Source: Breviolum minutum Mf 1.05b.01
Lineage: Eukaryota; Sar; Dinophyceae; Suessiales; Symbiodiniaceae
Assembly (NCBI GenBank): GCA_000507305.1
Contig: DF239400.1
Location: 9,688-73,687, forward strand
Direction of reading: 5' to 3'
Length of the DNA: 64,000 nt
Made by a program: the position numbers and the translations under genes. Under the pieces are notes generated by a model. That model ran no database searches and was not told the DNA's origin. It saw nothing but the letters and a program-made list of their open reading frames with translations. Shown piece after piece: positions 36,430 through 48,600 of this stretch; the first letter of the stretch is position 1, and each line of letters begins with the position of its first letter.

Positions 36430-37373
36430 CATAGCCACCTCAGGAGATGCTGTCACAGCTTGCGTGCGTTCGTCTCTCAGTTCCGAGACGTTTGCTGCTT
36501 GATGAAGAGCCACTCTCCAGTCTCCAGCTGCGAAGGTGGACAGTACCAGACCGTGTGTCACCCGTTCGGCTCTTCAGTCCGGATCTTGAAACAGATGACA
36601 TCCAGAGAGGTGAAAATGATTGAACATGTGCGATGTGATTCGATGTGATTTAAATCGTTTTGTGTTTGTTTTGTTTGTTTTTGTTGTTTTGACACTGCAG
36701 GTGCTATGACTTCGTACATCGGCAAAGCGTGCATGGAGCCTCAGCAGTTGCGGTATTGCCGTATCGATGGATTCAAATATGATGTACGTGGGTGTTAGGC
36801 CGTGTCCTCATCAAAGCCCACAGATCCGCAGCATCTACGTGGCCTGCGGCGAGCATGACATTTGCACCTGGCCTGTCGGATTTCTCAGATGAATGAGAGA
36901 TTTTGGATGATTTTGGTTTGTGTTCAAGGAAACTGGGCGTCAGAATTGGAATCAAAAAGAAAACCTGTCATCTACTAATCGAACGTATTAAACTCACTTG
37001 TGAAACCGCACCGGTAGTTCATAGCAAATCTGAAAAGTTTTCAAGAAACACGATGTGCTGGACTCGACTCCAATCAGGACTCCTTTGGGAGCCAAGAGGC
37101 AAAAGGCTCTTTTCTTGGACCGAGTTTGGTGGTGGTTCCATATCATATCAGACGTTTTCATTGTTTGAGACTGACTAGCTCATTTTTCCCCAAATATTGA
37201 ATTTTCAGCAGAAACCTGGGAAGTATCCAATTTTAGGTGTACAAGTACTGCTTACAGTCTCTGCAGTGGAATCCAAAATATGTCAGCCCAGACTGGTGCG
37301 TTCCACATGATCTCCGTTTGGTTGAAAAGAGGCAGGTCATGGACAAATTTTCGCTGGAGGTTTGAGTTCTGAA
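36430..37373 (+). CDS. Possible Nudix-like exons (weak)
   Basis: About 36430-36610 is open and Leu/Arg-rich (MLSQLACVRLSVPRRLLLDE followed by EPLSSLQLRRWTVPDRVSPV). About 36702-36770 in one frame reads CYDFVHRQSVHGASAVAVLP, which resembles the first strand of Nudix ADP-sugar hydrolases (Y-x-x-V-x-R...A-V-A-V-L-P). Another frame of the same stretch is open too. The diagnostic Nudix box G-x5-E-x7-R-E-x-x-E-E was not found downstream, so this stays tentative. About 37240-37373 reads YKYCLQSLQWNPKYVSPDWC then VPHDLRLVEKRQVMDKFSLE, a good exon of unknown family. Confidence 0.3.
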
Positions 37374-37796
37374 AAGTTGTCGATAACTTTTGCCTAGCTT
37401 CCTTGATGTGTTTTGAAGACACTTCTTTGTGATCAACTAGATGGCAATTGAAGATTATCATGACTTGCTTCCACCAAGATATGTTGGATTCTTGGAAGTC
37501 GAACGTTGCCAATCAACTGATGTCACACTGCCAGTTTCCTCGTCTTCAGGCCGTTCCTCCGCGAGCTGAACCACGACGCAGAGGAACGAGCTGGGACAGC
37601 CCAAAGTGTCGAGCAAGAGGAATTTGTCGAACTTGTTGACAATTCGACAAAACAAATTTCCTCATTTCGTGCATTTCACGCCTTGTGGCGGCTTGGACGT
37701 ACAAGAAGTGAGCCAGGTGGGGCTCAAGTGATCTCTCAGATTATCTCTCAGTATTTGATTCGGAAGTCTGGGATCTCTGGGATCAGTTTCAATGAG

Positions 37797-39371
37797 CACA
37801 TCTCCTTGTGCTCCATTGAATGAGAAGTATGAACTGAAGCAGCTGGTCGCGGAAAGGTTTGCATCTTCCTTTGGAAAGAGCGGTGAGTTCACAGTCATTG
37901 TGGAAGAAGCCAACAGGAAGCGCAACTGGTCTGAGGGTATGAAACCACTTGATTTTTGGGATCATTAACCCGATCTTTTTTACTGGCAATTTCTTGCTGC
38001 ACGGAGTGGCTTCAGAAAAGTTAAGAGTACTACTATAATGCCCGACACAGAGTTTTGGGGGTGTATCCAAAAAATGAAGCCTTTGGCAGTCAAGTATTCA
38101 CCTCCCTTTGCAATTACTCTGCTTGTTTTTTTTTGAGGCGATGAAGCTCAAGATGAGTCGAGCTTACATTGTGCAGAATTCCGGGTGTCTGCGTGGATTT
38201 TGTCCTGCTGGTCTGAAGTCTTCGGCAAGATGATGAGCGATGACTTCATCGAGGGAAAAAAGAAGGAGGTTGTTATCAAGGATTTCTCCGCCGAAGGAGT
38301 TGAAGCTTTCTTGTGTTTTTTCTACACCGGTACCTTGGATATCAGCCAAGTGGATGTGATTGTTGAGGTTCAGGTTCTGGCAGATAAGATAAGTATCAAG
38401 TTCCAGAATTACACAGCTTGTGCAAAGAGATATTCAAAATTGAGATGACACCGCAGAATGCCTGGACAGTTTTCCAGAGTGCAGATAAATTTCACCTGCA
38501 AGATGAACGTCTCGCGTCCAAGAATTTGCTTTTAGTCAAGACAAAGGAAGCTTTGGCACAGCGACCCTCCGTGAGTGATGAGCTTCTTGAAGAGGTCTTG
38601 AGTTCTGGGCTTCTCTGCATTTCAGACGGCGAGCTTTTTTCATTACTTGCCAAGTGGAAAGAAGCTGAAGAAGGCCTGAAGAATATTGAGCTGATTGAAA
38701 AGCACGTAAATATGCAAAACGTCCCACCCGAGCTCGTCCAGCAATCAGGGCTGGATGATGAAAGTCTTCGCCCGCTCAAAACTCGGAGGTTGACCCGAAG
38801 CAGGGGCGAAGAGACAGAGGATGTTCATGGCTTACTTCGCCGTCGGTTTGAAGAGTTCCTCAAGGGACAGGAGAGGCCCGTAGGGAGTGCTCATCAGCCA
38901 AACCCTGTGGAAGGATGCTCTGCAAGCTGGAATTTTGGCTGGGGAGAGAAAGAAGGAAGGAGCAAAGCAATGTGGGAAGCCAACTTTCTAACGGACTGGG
39001 TGCAAGTAAGCCATACCATGTCAAAGTTGCCAGGATCGCCATACAGCTTGGCTTGCAACCAACGCGATGTCCTAGGACCCTTCCTGCTTGATGCTGGTAC
39101 CTGGGTTGAATGGAGACTTTTGAGGTTTGCCCTTTACTTGACTGGTATATCTTTGACTGGTTTGGAGGCGGCCCATGTAGAGATATGGTGTGGAGACGGT
39201 GCGCGTTGGGAACGAATCTTCTGTTCGGAAGGCAAAGAGATCAAGGTGAAGACCTCCGTTGCTTGTCACTGCGACTTTATGGTGCGTCATTTCAAGATCA
39301 AAATGCTTCAAGGTTCCTTTGATCCCAGCCGTGTAAGGTTTCAAGGTATTTTGCAGGAGGCCGTGGAGTGA
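37797..39371 (+). CDS. BTB-BACK domain protein with unknown C-terminal domain
   Basis: Exon about 37797-37936 reads ELKQLVAERFASSFGKSGEF then TVIVEEAN, the start of a BTB domain. The intron 37937-38176 is GT-AG and splits a Glu codon. Exon 38177 continues FRVSAWILSCWSEVFGKMMS, VVIKDFSAEGVEAFLCFFYT and VQVLADKI. Downstream from 38407 one long exon reads LHSLCKEIFKIEMT, then a BACK-type helical region (NAWTVFQSADKFHLQDERLA to LFSLLAKWKEAEE). A linker follows (RRLTRSRGEETEDVHGLLRR), then about 150 residues of beta-rich sequence (WVEWRLLRFALYLTGISL, VEIWCGDGARWERIFCSEG) to a TGA at 39369. The frame changes inside the BTB domain at a 14-nt GT...AG stretch (38393-38406). BTB-BACK proteins are usually adaptors for Cullin-3 ubiquitin ligases. 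The tail may be a discoidin-like domain as in BTBD9, which is inference. An open stretch at about 37535-37660 (RELNHDAEERAGTAQSVEQE) may be an upstream exon. Confidence 0.83.
38393..38406 (+). other. 14-nt GT...AG insert in the BTB reading frame
   Basis: The bases gtatcaagttccag begin with GT and end with AG. Removing exactly these joins ...LADKI-K-LHSLCKEIF in frame, which fits the BTB consensus A-D-K-Y-x-L-x-x-L-C. Left in, they shift the frame and the upstream frame ends at a TGA about 40 nt later. It could be an extremely short intron, a small disabling insertion or an assembly error. Confidence 0.5.
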
Positions 39372-39639
39372 TAGGGAAATTTGTCAAGGAATGCAAAGAT
39401 GGCAATTTGCTCCTTACTCTCGAACCGTTGAGCATGTCAGTTTAGACTCTAGACGTGTAAAGTCCGAGTGAAACAGCAAGATATTGAAATTGAGTCCTTG
39501 GAGGCTTGTTTTGGCAGGAAAAAAGTGCAAAGAACTGCTGGCCTGACATCTTGAATTGCTTGCCCATGCAACCGCACTAGAAGAGAGTCAGAAGTCCTAG
39601 TTCTAAATGGACCAAGGTCTGTAGTCAGTGTGGCCAAGA

Positions 39640-41840
39640 TGGAGTCACCACCTCAGAAGAGACCAAACCGGATGGAAATTTGGGCAGTGACAGGTTCTTT
39701 GAAGTCCCGACAGGTTCTACGGACCCTCTTCCAGAATGTGGGCTTCCGTGCTTCAAAGGTGACGATGGCATAATATGATGACCCAATCATGCGAAGTGAA
39801 GCTTACATGTACCATGGTGAAAACATTGCCACGTTATGTTTTGAGCTAACATCTTTCAGGAGCAAGCTGCACCCTTCTATGTCCTTCTTGCATGTGTGAG
39901 TGTGACGTGAGGGCGGAATGAAAATAGTAGTTGCTTGTCATCTTCAAATGATAGCAACAACAAGATTATATTAATTGTTTTGGTGTATTCTCGATGTTTC
40001 TTCCTAGGGGCAAACTGCTTCCAAACCTGCCTTTCAGCCAGAGATATATTTTGAACGGCTGTGCAATTTTGGAGTTTGCCACGGGTCTGCTCTTGATGAG
40101 TTCCCGTGAGTTGATGCCAGGTCGAGTTTGGTGCCCGCAAGCCGGGCATGCTGAATAGCGCTGTGTTGCGGGAGAGGGCTCTTTGTGAACAGCATCCAGC
40201 ATTCATCTTTATTTCAGAAGGCAAGATCAAACACACTAGTCTGCAGAGTCTACAATATATGATCTTCAAAATGGCATGCAAAGACATCATGTATACATTG
40301 CAAACATGTTTAGCAACATTAACATAATCAAAAATATGTACACACGTGGAACACACCATCATCATTGAAGTGATTTGTCCACGAAATATGTTGATCCAGG
40401 AGTTCTGCGGCTGGCAAGGGATTCTTCTGGATTCCCAGCCCGGGGAGACGCCACACGGGGGCTGCCACTAGCCAAGAAAATGGTGTTCCACATCATGTGC
40501 TTGAAAGTCAAGAAAGACAGGCCATAAAACCTCAAAACGCTCAAAGTTTGCATCTGTTTGTATTGAGGCCGCGACTGCCCAGGGGTTGCGGAGATTGTCA
40601 AGACGGAGCCAAGGTCTCAGATGACATGGCCTCTCACAAAATGACAATGACAATATGAATACAAATGACAACTATAATACTATTTGATATCATTGTTGTT
40701 TGTTTTGTTGCTGATATTAGTTTACTATTCTCATCATGAAAAAGACGAGGAGGAAGAAGAAGGAGAAGGAGAAGAAGCAGAAGAGAAAAACGGAAAACAA
40801 GAAACTTGAGGCAACTGCTTGGAAGAAATCAAGCTCTTCGAGCGCCTCTGAGGTTTGTCACAGCGGAGAACATCGTGGAATTATTCCGAAAGCAGCTTCC
40901 CTGGACTTCGCGAAATGTCGCTGTGAATTTGGAGTTCCGTTGTGACAGTTACGCAGAGTCAATTGAGTGCTATGCCAATCTTAGAAAGACAACACTGAGG
41001 TATGATGTGCCTCGGGACTTTGACTTGCTCACGATTGACACAGATTACAACGACTACTGGACCAAAGCAAATTTGGTTGGTTTTTGCATTGAGAAGTTCA
41101 GTTGCATTATCAAGCTGATGTTGAATTTTACTTATAAGCTGCAACAGATGGAAGGATTTGGCGTGCCCTGCTGACGGATGGCACTTTCAGACCACGTGCA
41201 TGATCCTTACGATGTTTTCGCAGTGTCTCTTGGTTCTGAAAGTTTTCTTGGAAAAGTTAGGTGGTCGCTGTGGACTTCAATCCCGACTTGCCCTTGCATG
41301 AAGCCAAAGCTGTGAGGCACCAATCGTTCAATGTTTGATGGAAGTTGCTTGTGGACCTTGTGCTTGTGCACAATCTCCCAATCTGTCAAAAACATCATGG
41401 CAGTGTTGAGGTATTCTGCAATGGCAGAGTGGGATGGCACCGTGTATACCGTAGGCATGGTGTCACTTTGCGCTAGAAAGCTGGCAACGGAACTGATCGC
41501 TTGCAATTTAGCATGCGTCCATTGCATAGGTTCACTTCTCGCTTATGCTCTCGTGGCCAGAGCCCATGGCTATTCCTTTGCCTACGCCCTGGACAGTTGT
41601 GGGGAGTCGTCAAAGACATGCTTTCCGTGCGTCGTTGCATGGTTGTGAAGTCACGGCGAAAATCGCTTCCGAAGTCTGCTTGTAGTTCAAGACTTGTTTA
41701 GAGTCAATGAGTCCCATGTGTTTAGATGCAAAATCATGCAGCAACATCGAAGCATCTTCGCAGTGCAGGAGATGGGATCTCATGCCTTCTTTATCCGATC
41801 AGATCTCTTGCATGAAGAGGCTACTTTCCACAGCGGTTTG
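39640..41840 (+). CDS. Methyltransferase-like protein (Rossmann type, FkbM-like)
   Basis: Exon about 40840-41074 encodes RFVTAENIVELFRKQLPW, NVAVNLEFRCDSYAESIECY and VPRDFDLLTIDTDYNDYW. The motif F-D-L-L-x-I-D-x-D-x-N-D-Y-W is typical of a family of Rossmann-fold methyltransferase-like proteins, where it is followed by a helix and strand. Later exons fit the same family: about 41420-41453 (MAEWDGTVYT), about 41528-41611 (SLLAYALVARAHGYSFAYAL then DSCG) and about 41766-41820 (GSHAFFIRSDLLHEEA, matching the final F-F-V-R-x-D-L-L motif). Upstream, about 39640-39765 encodes MESPPQKRPNRMEIWAVTGS and LKSRQVLRTLFQNVGF, a possible N-terminal exon. A Lys/Glu-rich tract at about 40737-40830 is open in two frames. 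Methyl-donor binding and substrate are not shown by the sequence. Confidence 0.55.
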
Positions 41841-42059
41841 TTTTCTTATTGTATCATGTACTTGGTGTCATGTACTTGTCATACTATCTCAGCATTTTGG
41901 ATGCTGACAATGCTAGCACCCGTTGCTTTTCTCTGTTTTAAAGTCGGCAACACACGAGACTTTGCTGCGAGATTCTTTGGTCACCGATTTGTTGTTTTCG
42001 AGTCAGGATATTGATTTGCCTCTGCCGGGATCCGAGCTTTGAAGGCCTCGTTGGCTTCG

Positions 42060-43682
42060 TTCTGCGCCTCGGATCTCAGGCGCTTTGTAAAGAAGAACTC
42101 CCATCCGCCGGTCATGACCTCGAATCCGAACTGATTGCCGTGTATTCTGGATTGATATTAAGTTTTATACATTTTCATGCATTTTCAACCTGCGTTTCCA
42201 TATGGGCTCCGCATTGAGGATCCAGAGCAGCGGGATTTCGTCGATGTCCTCTATGATTTCATCCCAGGCTCAACAAACAAGAGCAGTAAGAGCAGTATTA
42301 GGTCTTTGGATACAACCCACATTCAGCCACGACTCAGCATCATGTCATCATGTCTTGAGTCTTGAACGTGTCATGTTCTGGAAGGTGTGAAGCCGGGTAG
42401 TGCGCCTTCTGGCAACAAGAAGGACTGAAGACAGATTTTTGCACTAGTGGGGTGTCTGAAATCACAGAAGTGATTGAAGGGTTACACAGAAGCAGGTTCT
42501 TTGGATAATGCTTGAAAAGTAGGTACTGCAATTCTGTAAGTCTCGCGACTCCACCAACATTGGGTCAAGAAAGCTGGGAAAGGGATGAGCCCCATGCAAG
42601 GAAATGGATCTCATTCACGAGGCAGGCGACGCTTCGAAATCCGTGTAAATCGCGTGTAAACCCAACTTGGCAGCGTAGGGCAATCTACCGGTAATGCATG
42701 CGGGGCAGGTTGATGAGAAGATATAATAAGTGGATGTAGGTAGGTGATTCATATCTCCGGAAGAATCAAAGACTTGGACTGATCCCAGCAGGTGGAGCGT
42801 CTTCGTCGACAGATACAAGAGCTGCAGGCAACCTGTGCACTTTTAATGGCCAGTGTGCTGAAATAGCGCGTGACATTAATTGCAATGAACTGACTGGACA
42901 ACAAATTTATACAGAATTTCAGTTTTTGGTTTCGAGGATAGGCCTGAAACCTTTCACATATTTTGAGTCATGCCTTCACCTTTTGTGTAAAAAAAAAGTA
43001 CTTAGCAGAGGCATTTCTGGCGATGCCATCAGCATGGCAACGATTTGAATTTCTTTTTGTCCTTGGTAGGGTGGCAATCCTGTCTGGAGGACGCTGTTGC
43101 AGCTGCCCATCCATTTGAAGTCAGTTTGAAAGGGCCCTCGAAAAATGCATGGATGCATGGATTAAAACTCTGAACCATGTTCTGGCATCTATGATTCCCA
43201 GCCACAACGAACCCAAGCACCCATCACATAGATCATCTTCGGAGGAGCAACGGGACTCTATCAGACGTAGGTTGGAATGTTCCTGTGGAATTTGGAATCC
43301 CGTTTTGTCTTGCAACTTGGCTTTCGTGTGGAATTGTCTGGAAGTTCGAGAGGCTTTTCGGCCACAGCCGCTACAAGCTTCTTTGAAGAGGTTAGGTCCA
43401 TCAGTTGAGAAAAAAGGTCTCCCGTGCCTAGATGCGTGCTCCGAATTTGCTATGGGACCATTAGACATTGCTTGAACATTGATTGAACATTGATTGAACA
43501 TTGACATTTCATCGTCGAGTTGGCTGCATTCATATGTTTGTAACCTTGTAAACACGGTTCTGTGCTTTGGCATATTTGCCCTCTCTGCCCTTGCTAGCGT
43601 GGCTCATCGGGGCACGGCGGTTCCTAGGGCCAGTCCCAGTCCCGAAGTTCTCCCCAGCCGCGTGGGTGTGACACCCAGTTGA
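42060..43682 (+). CDS. Unrecognised exons
   Basis: About 42068-42153 reads GSQALCKEELPSAGHDLESE. About 42188-42272 reads FPYGLRIEDPEQRDFVDVLY then DFIPGS. About 42791-42836 reads VERLRRQIQELQATC, a coiled coil. About 43597-43682 reads VAHRGTAVPRASPSPEVLPS then RVGVTPS and TGA. They may form one gene or belong to the RS-rich gene that follows. 42850-43590 between them shows no convincing exon. Confidence 0.3.
43474..43503 (+). repeat. 11-bp tandem repeat
   Basis: About three copies of the unit ttgattgaaca stand side by side, in a non-coding stretch. Confidence 0.75.
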
Positions 43683-43922
43683 CCAAGACTTCAGTGGTCT
43701 GTCAATTGCACTTTGATGGTGGACTCCTGAGCTTCCCGAATGTGTTGCAGAGATTTATGTACTTGTAGATGCTTTCAGGTTTTGTACATCACCACAATGG
43801 TGCTCATCTTAGTTCCTGGGAGCATTGGTTCAAGTGAACAGAGATTTTGGGTTTATCTACGATTCTGACGATTCTACGTACAACCCGAGAGCTGATCCGA
43901 GCACAACTTCTTGCGTTTGCAG

Positions 43923-45180
43923 GGGCGATCACGCTCGCGGGAGAAGAGGCACAGAGTGATGCCTTGTGTGCTACAAGTGGCAAAATGATATCTCTAGGAG
44001 GATGAAAAGGAATACGGAATACCGGCTTGGGAGTATCGTGGGTTAGATATCAACAAAACGAAGAGGTAAAAGGTGTAGTCGCCAAAGAACGCCATTCCTC
44101 AAGAAAACATACTTGATTTGATGGTGAAATATTTCAAATGTGGTAGAATCCTGGCATCTTTTTTAACGCCGAAGCCTGGGCAGGCGGGACAAGGAGAAGG
44201 ACAAGGCACGTGCAGCAATTCTGTGTGCAACCTGCTTCCTCGGATTTGAGTTTAGAGCTGCATTTCACGGACTTTTTATGGCTGGTCCATGACAGGAAAA
44301 GAAGCGAAGTCGCTCCAGAGAGAAGCGAGAGAAGAAACGAAGCAGGTGTGATCGAAGTAAATGGCGCTGATGCTGTGTGTCTCACATGCCATGGCCATGG
44401 CCTTCCTGTGAGTTTGCATGAGGTCTAGAGAGAAGGATAAAGAGAAAAAGGAGAAGAAAGAGAAGAAGGACGTGGAAAATAAAGATTGACTTTGCACCAG
44501 AGATCTTTGGAAGACTTTTTGGATCAATTGGGATGCTGCTTTCTTTCTGTGCAAATGCGGAGTGCTGAATGCTGTGTAAATATTCCGCAAAATATTCTTC
44601 TGTTGTTCGTCATTCGGGGTCAGGCGAGTTGGCCTGTTGGCCCAAAAGAAAATGAATCGCTGGAAAATGTGGGAAATAATGTGCCTCTACAACTGACACA
44701 AATATGGCTTCATCTCCTCTGTGCAGGAAAAGGCCCCTCCACCAGAGGACAGTCTTTATCAGTCTACTCGTGGACTAGTGCTCCCACATGGTTGATGGGA
44801 CGCTGGATTCAGTGGCAAGAACGTAGACTACGAATGACTATGAGATCATATTGATCCGATTGGTACGTGAAGGTGCAGAGTGCATTGAAATTTTTCACAG
44901 GAGGAACCTCGAAAAAGGAGCCCTTCCATGCAGTACCGGCGCTGGCGTTTTGATAGCTTGGAGCCAAGTAGCGGAGTCCCACCTTGTCAAAGCCATTTTT
45001 GTTTCAGTTGAGCAGTGCCACGTCCAGGAAAATGATGGAAAATGGGGGGCTGTCGGATTTCACATGGATTTCACATGTCTTTGCTTTTGATACTTTCGGA
45101 ACTCCTGCGAAGGCCCGCCAAAGGAAGAGGAGTATCAGCGCGACGCCATGCTGACCGGCAACCCAATGGGAATAGGCCTT
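43923..45180 (+). CDS. RS/K-rich (SR-type) protein, probable splicing-related factor
   Basis: Short exons with an Arg-Ser or Lys-Glu repeat character: 43923-43962 (GRSRSREKRHR after an AG acceptor), about 44180-44209 (RDKEKDKAR), 44296-44345 (KKRSRSREKREKKRSR, where GAAAAGAAGCGAAGTCGC follows ..gacag) and about 44429-44475 (EKDKEKKEKKEKKDV). Two later exons are about 44727-44792 (EKAPPPEDSLYQSTRGLVLP) and about 45107-45177 (PPKEEEYQRDAMLTGNPMG). An RS domain followed by such a linker is seen in spliceosome proteins, including the N-terminus of the U2AF large subunit. RRM exons of that kind lie at 51.7-52.6 kb, beyond the ankyrin gene. Whether they belong together is not known. Confidence 0.4.
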
Positions 45181-45347
45181 GAATTTGCAAGTCTGGTTGC
45201 TTCTGAGTTGTCATGGTTTTTTAATCTTTTTTTGGCAAGGAGTATTGGACTTGATACGTATGGAAGGATCAAAAGACAAGGTCATGGCATCATGGCTGCT
45301 ATGTTTGTCTGCAAAGTTTGCCTTTGGTCCAGAACTTTTCGGCTGCA

Positions 45348-45367
45348 CAGCCCCCCGGGGGGGGCTG
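45348..45367. other. C6/G8 palindromic run
   Basis: CAG, six C, eight G, CTG: a near-perfect palindrome with a G run that could form a hairpin. It lies between the RS-rich exons and the ankyrin gene in unassigned sequence. Confidence 0.7.
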
Positions 45368-45689
45368 CTTGGGCCAAAGTGGCCACAGCCCAGATGGGAA
45401 GCACTCTCTGCCGACAAGCAACGGAGAACTGTCATTCCCAGACAGTTCACCCCATGCGCTTTCCGATGTATGTGGTCAAGGTGGAAGTTTGGGTGCAACT
45501 GCAGAACTTTATTATGAATTTCAGTCAACATTTTCAAGTATTTCAGTAGGGAAACAATTGAAGGATCTATCATGTGATTTTGTCATCTTATCTAGAAACT
45601 ATTCAAATTCTTATCTCCCATCATCCCATCAGTGTTGAATAGTTTCAATCCGTCTTCTGTTTGTTTGCGGCACGAGTAGCATCTCCGTA

Positions 45690-48600
45690 TGCAGATCTCC
45701 GACTTCCTTGACATGGACGGGCCTCCCCTGCCTCATTCAGCTCTTGCAGAGAGAGGCCAACTATACCAATGGAAGGCTCCTTGCTGACTTGCATGGATTT
45801 TGAGACGATTCCATGATCCGATCCGTTGAATCTCACAAGCAAAAGACATGACTATCAGCACATGGCACGCACAACATTATGCTCCTCTTGCAGGCAGGAA
45901 TGTTTGTGATTTTCGTCAGTCATCAGTGGCTGACCACCCAACTTCCAGACCCAACGGGATATCAAATGCAAGCTCTCCGAAGAGTCTTGAAAGGAGTGAA
46001 CCTTAGCAGCACGGCTTTTACGGTTCGGGGTGAGATTTCCGAACTTGTTGATCTTAAAGCTGCAGAAAGGCAGGTGCTCAATTCTTGGTTCACCACTGTG
46101 ACCCATGAATTTGGCATCATTTGATACGTCTGCCAAAACAAATTCACCAGAATAGAATTCTTCTGAGAATTTTGTTGATGTCATTCGAAATGCTTTAGGA
46201 TTGAGGGCTCAATGACGGTGGAGACTGACATCATTTCGCAGACCTATGCATCCCAACAGACCTTTTCTGCGGATCGACTTGTGGATGGCTACCTCTGGAT
46301 GGATTGGTTCTCCATTCCACAGGTGGGTTTTGCAAAACCGCTGTAAACAATTAAACTGACAGTCTTATCCACATTGAATTCCAATCATTTCATCAATTTT
46401 AAAAATGATATCTAATGAATTTGATCCAGTTTCATACAGTTTTGTAATCGTTGATCACTCTCGACTGGCTAGGTTCGGGCAAGGGCGAAGGGTGTCGACG
46501 AGGAAGAGACCAAATCGGATGCTGCAAAAGCGATTCAAAGTATTCCTGCGTACGTAGAGGTCTCAACAGCCTTCTTGGCCTTGGTGCCAGCCGTGAGAGA
46601 TTCTGACAAGATCAATGAACGCAACTACACGTCCTGGCTTGCGCGAGGCCGCACGCACCATGTCATGTGCTTTAAGACTATGTTTGATGGAGCAGGTTTC
46701 AGGTAGAATGGCCTCATTTTCCAAATTTCTAAACTTTGAGGCTGGTGCCGTGCTGAACTTTGGTGTCATTTGCTCTCGAACAAGAAGGACACGAGCGTCA
46801 TCGTTGTCCACTCCACGAAGGACAGATTACATAGACGTCGAAAGATGTGCCATGCAATGTAACTCTCGACATTGACCTTTTATTTGTACAGGCGCATCTA
46901 GGCTGTCTAGGATTAGTCTGCAAAAACAGTGTCTCTTGGATGTGAACTCGTCCAGGAGGCGAAGTTTATGTTTCCCATGGATTGGCAGTACAACCTTGTT
47001 TGCGATGGCGAATTCACGGTTGAAGATGATCGAGAAGTTGTGGTACGCCTGGGCGATCGAGCAGTAGAACATAAGATTAAACATTTGGGCAAGGACTGAA
47101 CACCTTCTGCGATACGCAATTTCAGAATATAACATGTTCAGATCCATGGAGACACGGTGGTTTACATATTCACCGGATACTATCAAAGGAGACATGAAGT
47201 CGTTAATTGCTACTTAAGTACGTACAAGTGCTGCTTCTGCATGTGGTAAGCATGCCATTCTTGAGTGTTCGTTGAAGGTGCCAAAAGCTTTGATTCAACA
47301 GCTCTGATAAACAGATATTCACAGTCCTCTCCTCCGCAGGAGGGCCCAGTGGACATGTACCGCTTTTACTTGGCGCATCGACCGAAATTGCTGGGAAAAG
47401 AAATCCCACAGCGCACTTTAGAGGCCAGGCAAAAGGCTACAGAGTAGATGGCTTCGATGGGTAGATGATGTTCGTTTGTCGGGTTTCGTTGGGTATGTTA
47501 CTCACACGTATGTTGCATATTCGATGAAAGTTCAATCTACAATTCATAGGGGTCTGACTTGTCTCATTCATCCCGAGTTCATGGCTGCCAGTGTGTGACA
47601 GCCTGACGGAGGACTTTCTGGAACATTTTCGCTTTGCAGACTTGGAAGCTGCGGTGAATGACACAAGTAGCATGCGACCTGGCCGTGACGCAATGACATG
47701 ATTCACGTTTCCATACTGTGCAGATATGCTCAGATATGATATGCTTTGAGGCATTGAATTGGATTTTACATGATTGATTTTATAGTTTATAACTTTATAA
47801 CCATTCTGTATGATCTTTGTGTGTCTATGAAATTCTAAGGAACGCCATGCTTTGTGCCATGTTTTCTTCAGATGTTGGAATGCTGCGGGTGTTAGCAGAG
47901 CACAAAGCTGACGTCAACATGCAACTGAAGGGCCTGGGTGGCTTGGCAATGCTGCTGTCATGCTTTTTTTGAGTTGCTGTGTGTTTTTTGGGTTTTTTGT
48001 TATGTGTTTTGGATCTTATTCTCGTTGAATTCCACTTTGATTCTTCTGATCATTTCCATGTCACATGCTGCCTCCAAGGTGCACTCGGCTACTATGACAG
48101 TCAAACGCTCCTCATGGCAGCAGCAAAGTCGCGCCAGGACACTTTCTCATGGCTCTGAATTCACGGTTCTGATGCTTTCTGTGAGTTTCAATTGACATGT
48201 TTGCGGGTTTGCCTTTTTGGCATGTTCAGTGTCAGCCCTGTGCAGGGCCCAGAAGTCTTCAAAACTCTCATCGAGCTCCGTGCTGATGTGAATGCCAGGT
48301 CCAATAATGGAATGAACTGTGCGTCCTTTGGCAATTGAATGTGGGGAGTTTGGAGTTGCAATCTGGCAAATGAGCAAAGTCCGCCTATACGATTTCTTGA
48401 AGCTGAACGGTTTGAACAGAAATGCAAACAAAAAATACAAAAACATCTGAGGTTCCTCGCACGAAATCCAGAGCAGGTGCGTGTCCTGATCGATGCCAAA
48501 GCCGATTTGCATTCTCATTGTGAGCCTTTAGGTGCTGACCTTGGTGTGAAGCTTCACGTTTGACCAGAAACTACATACAATTCTGAAAGCTTCAATGCAA

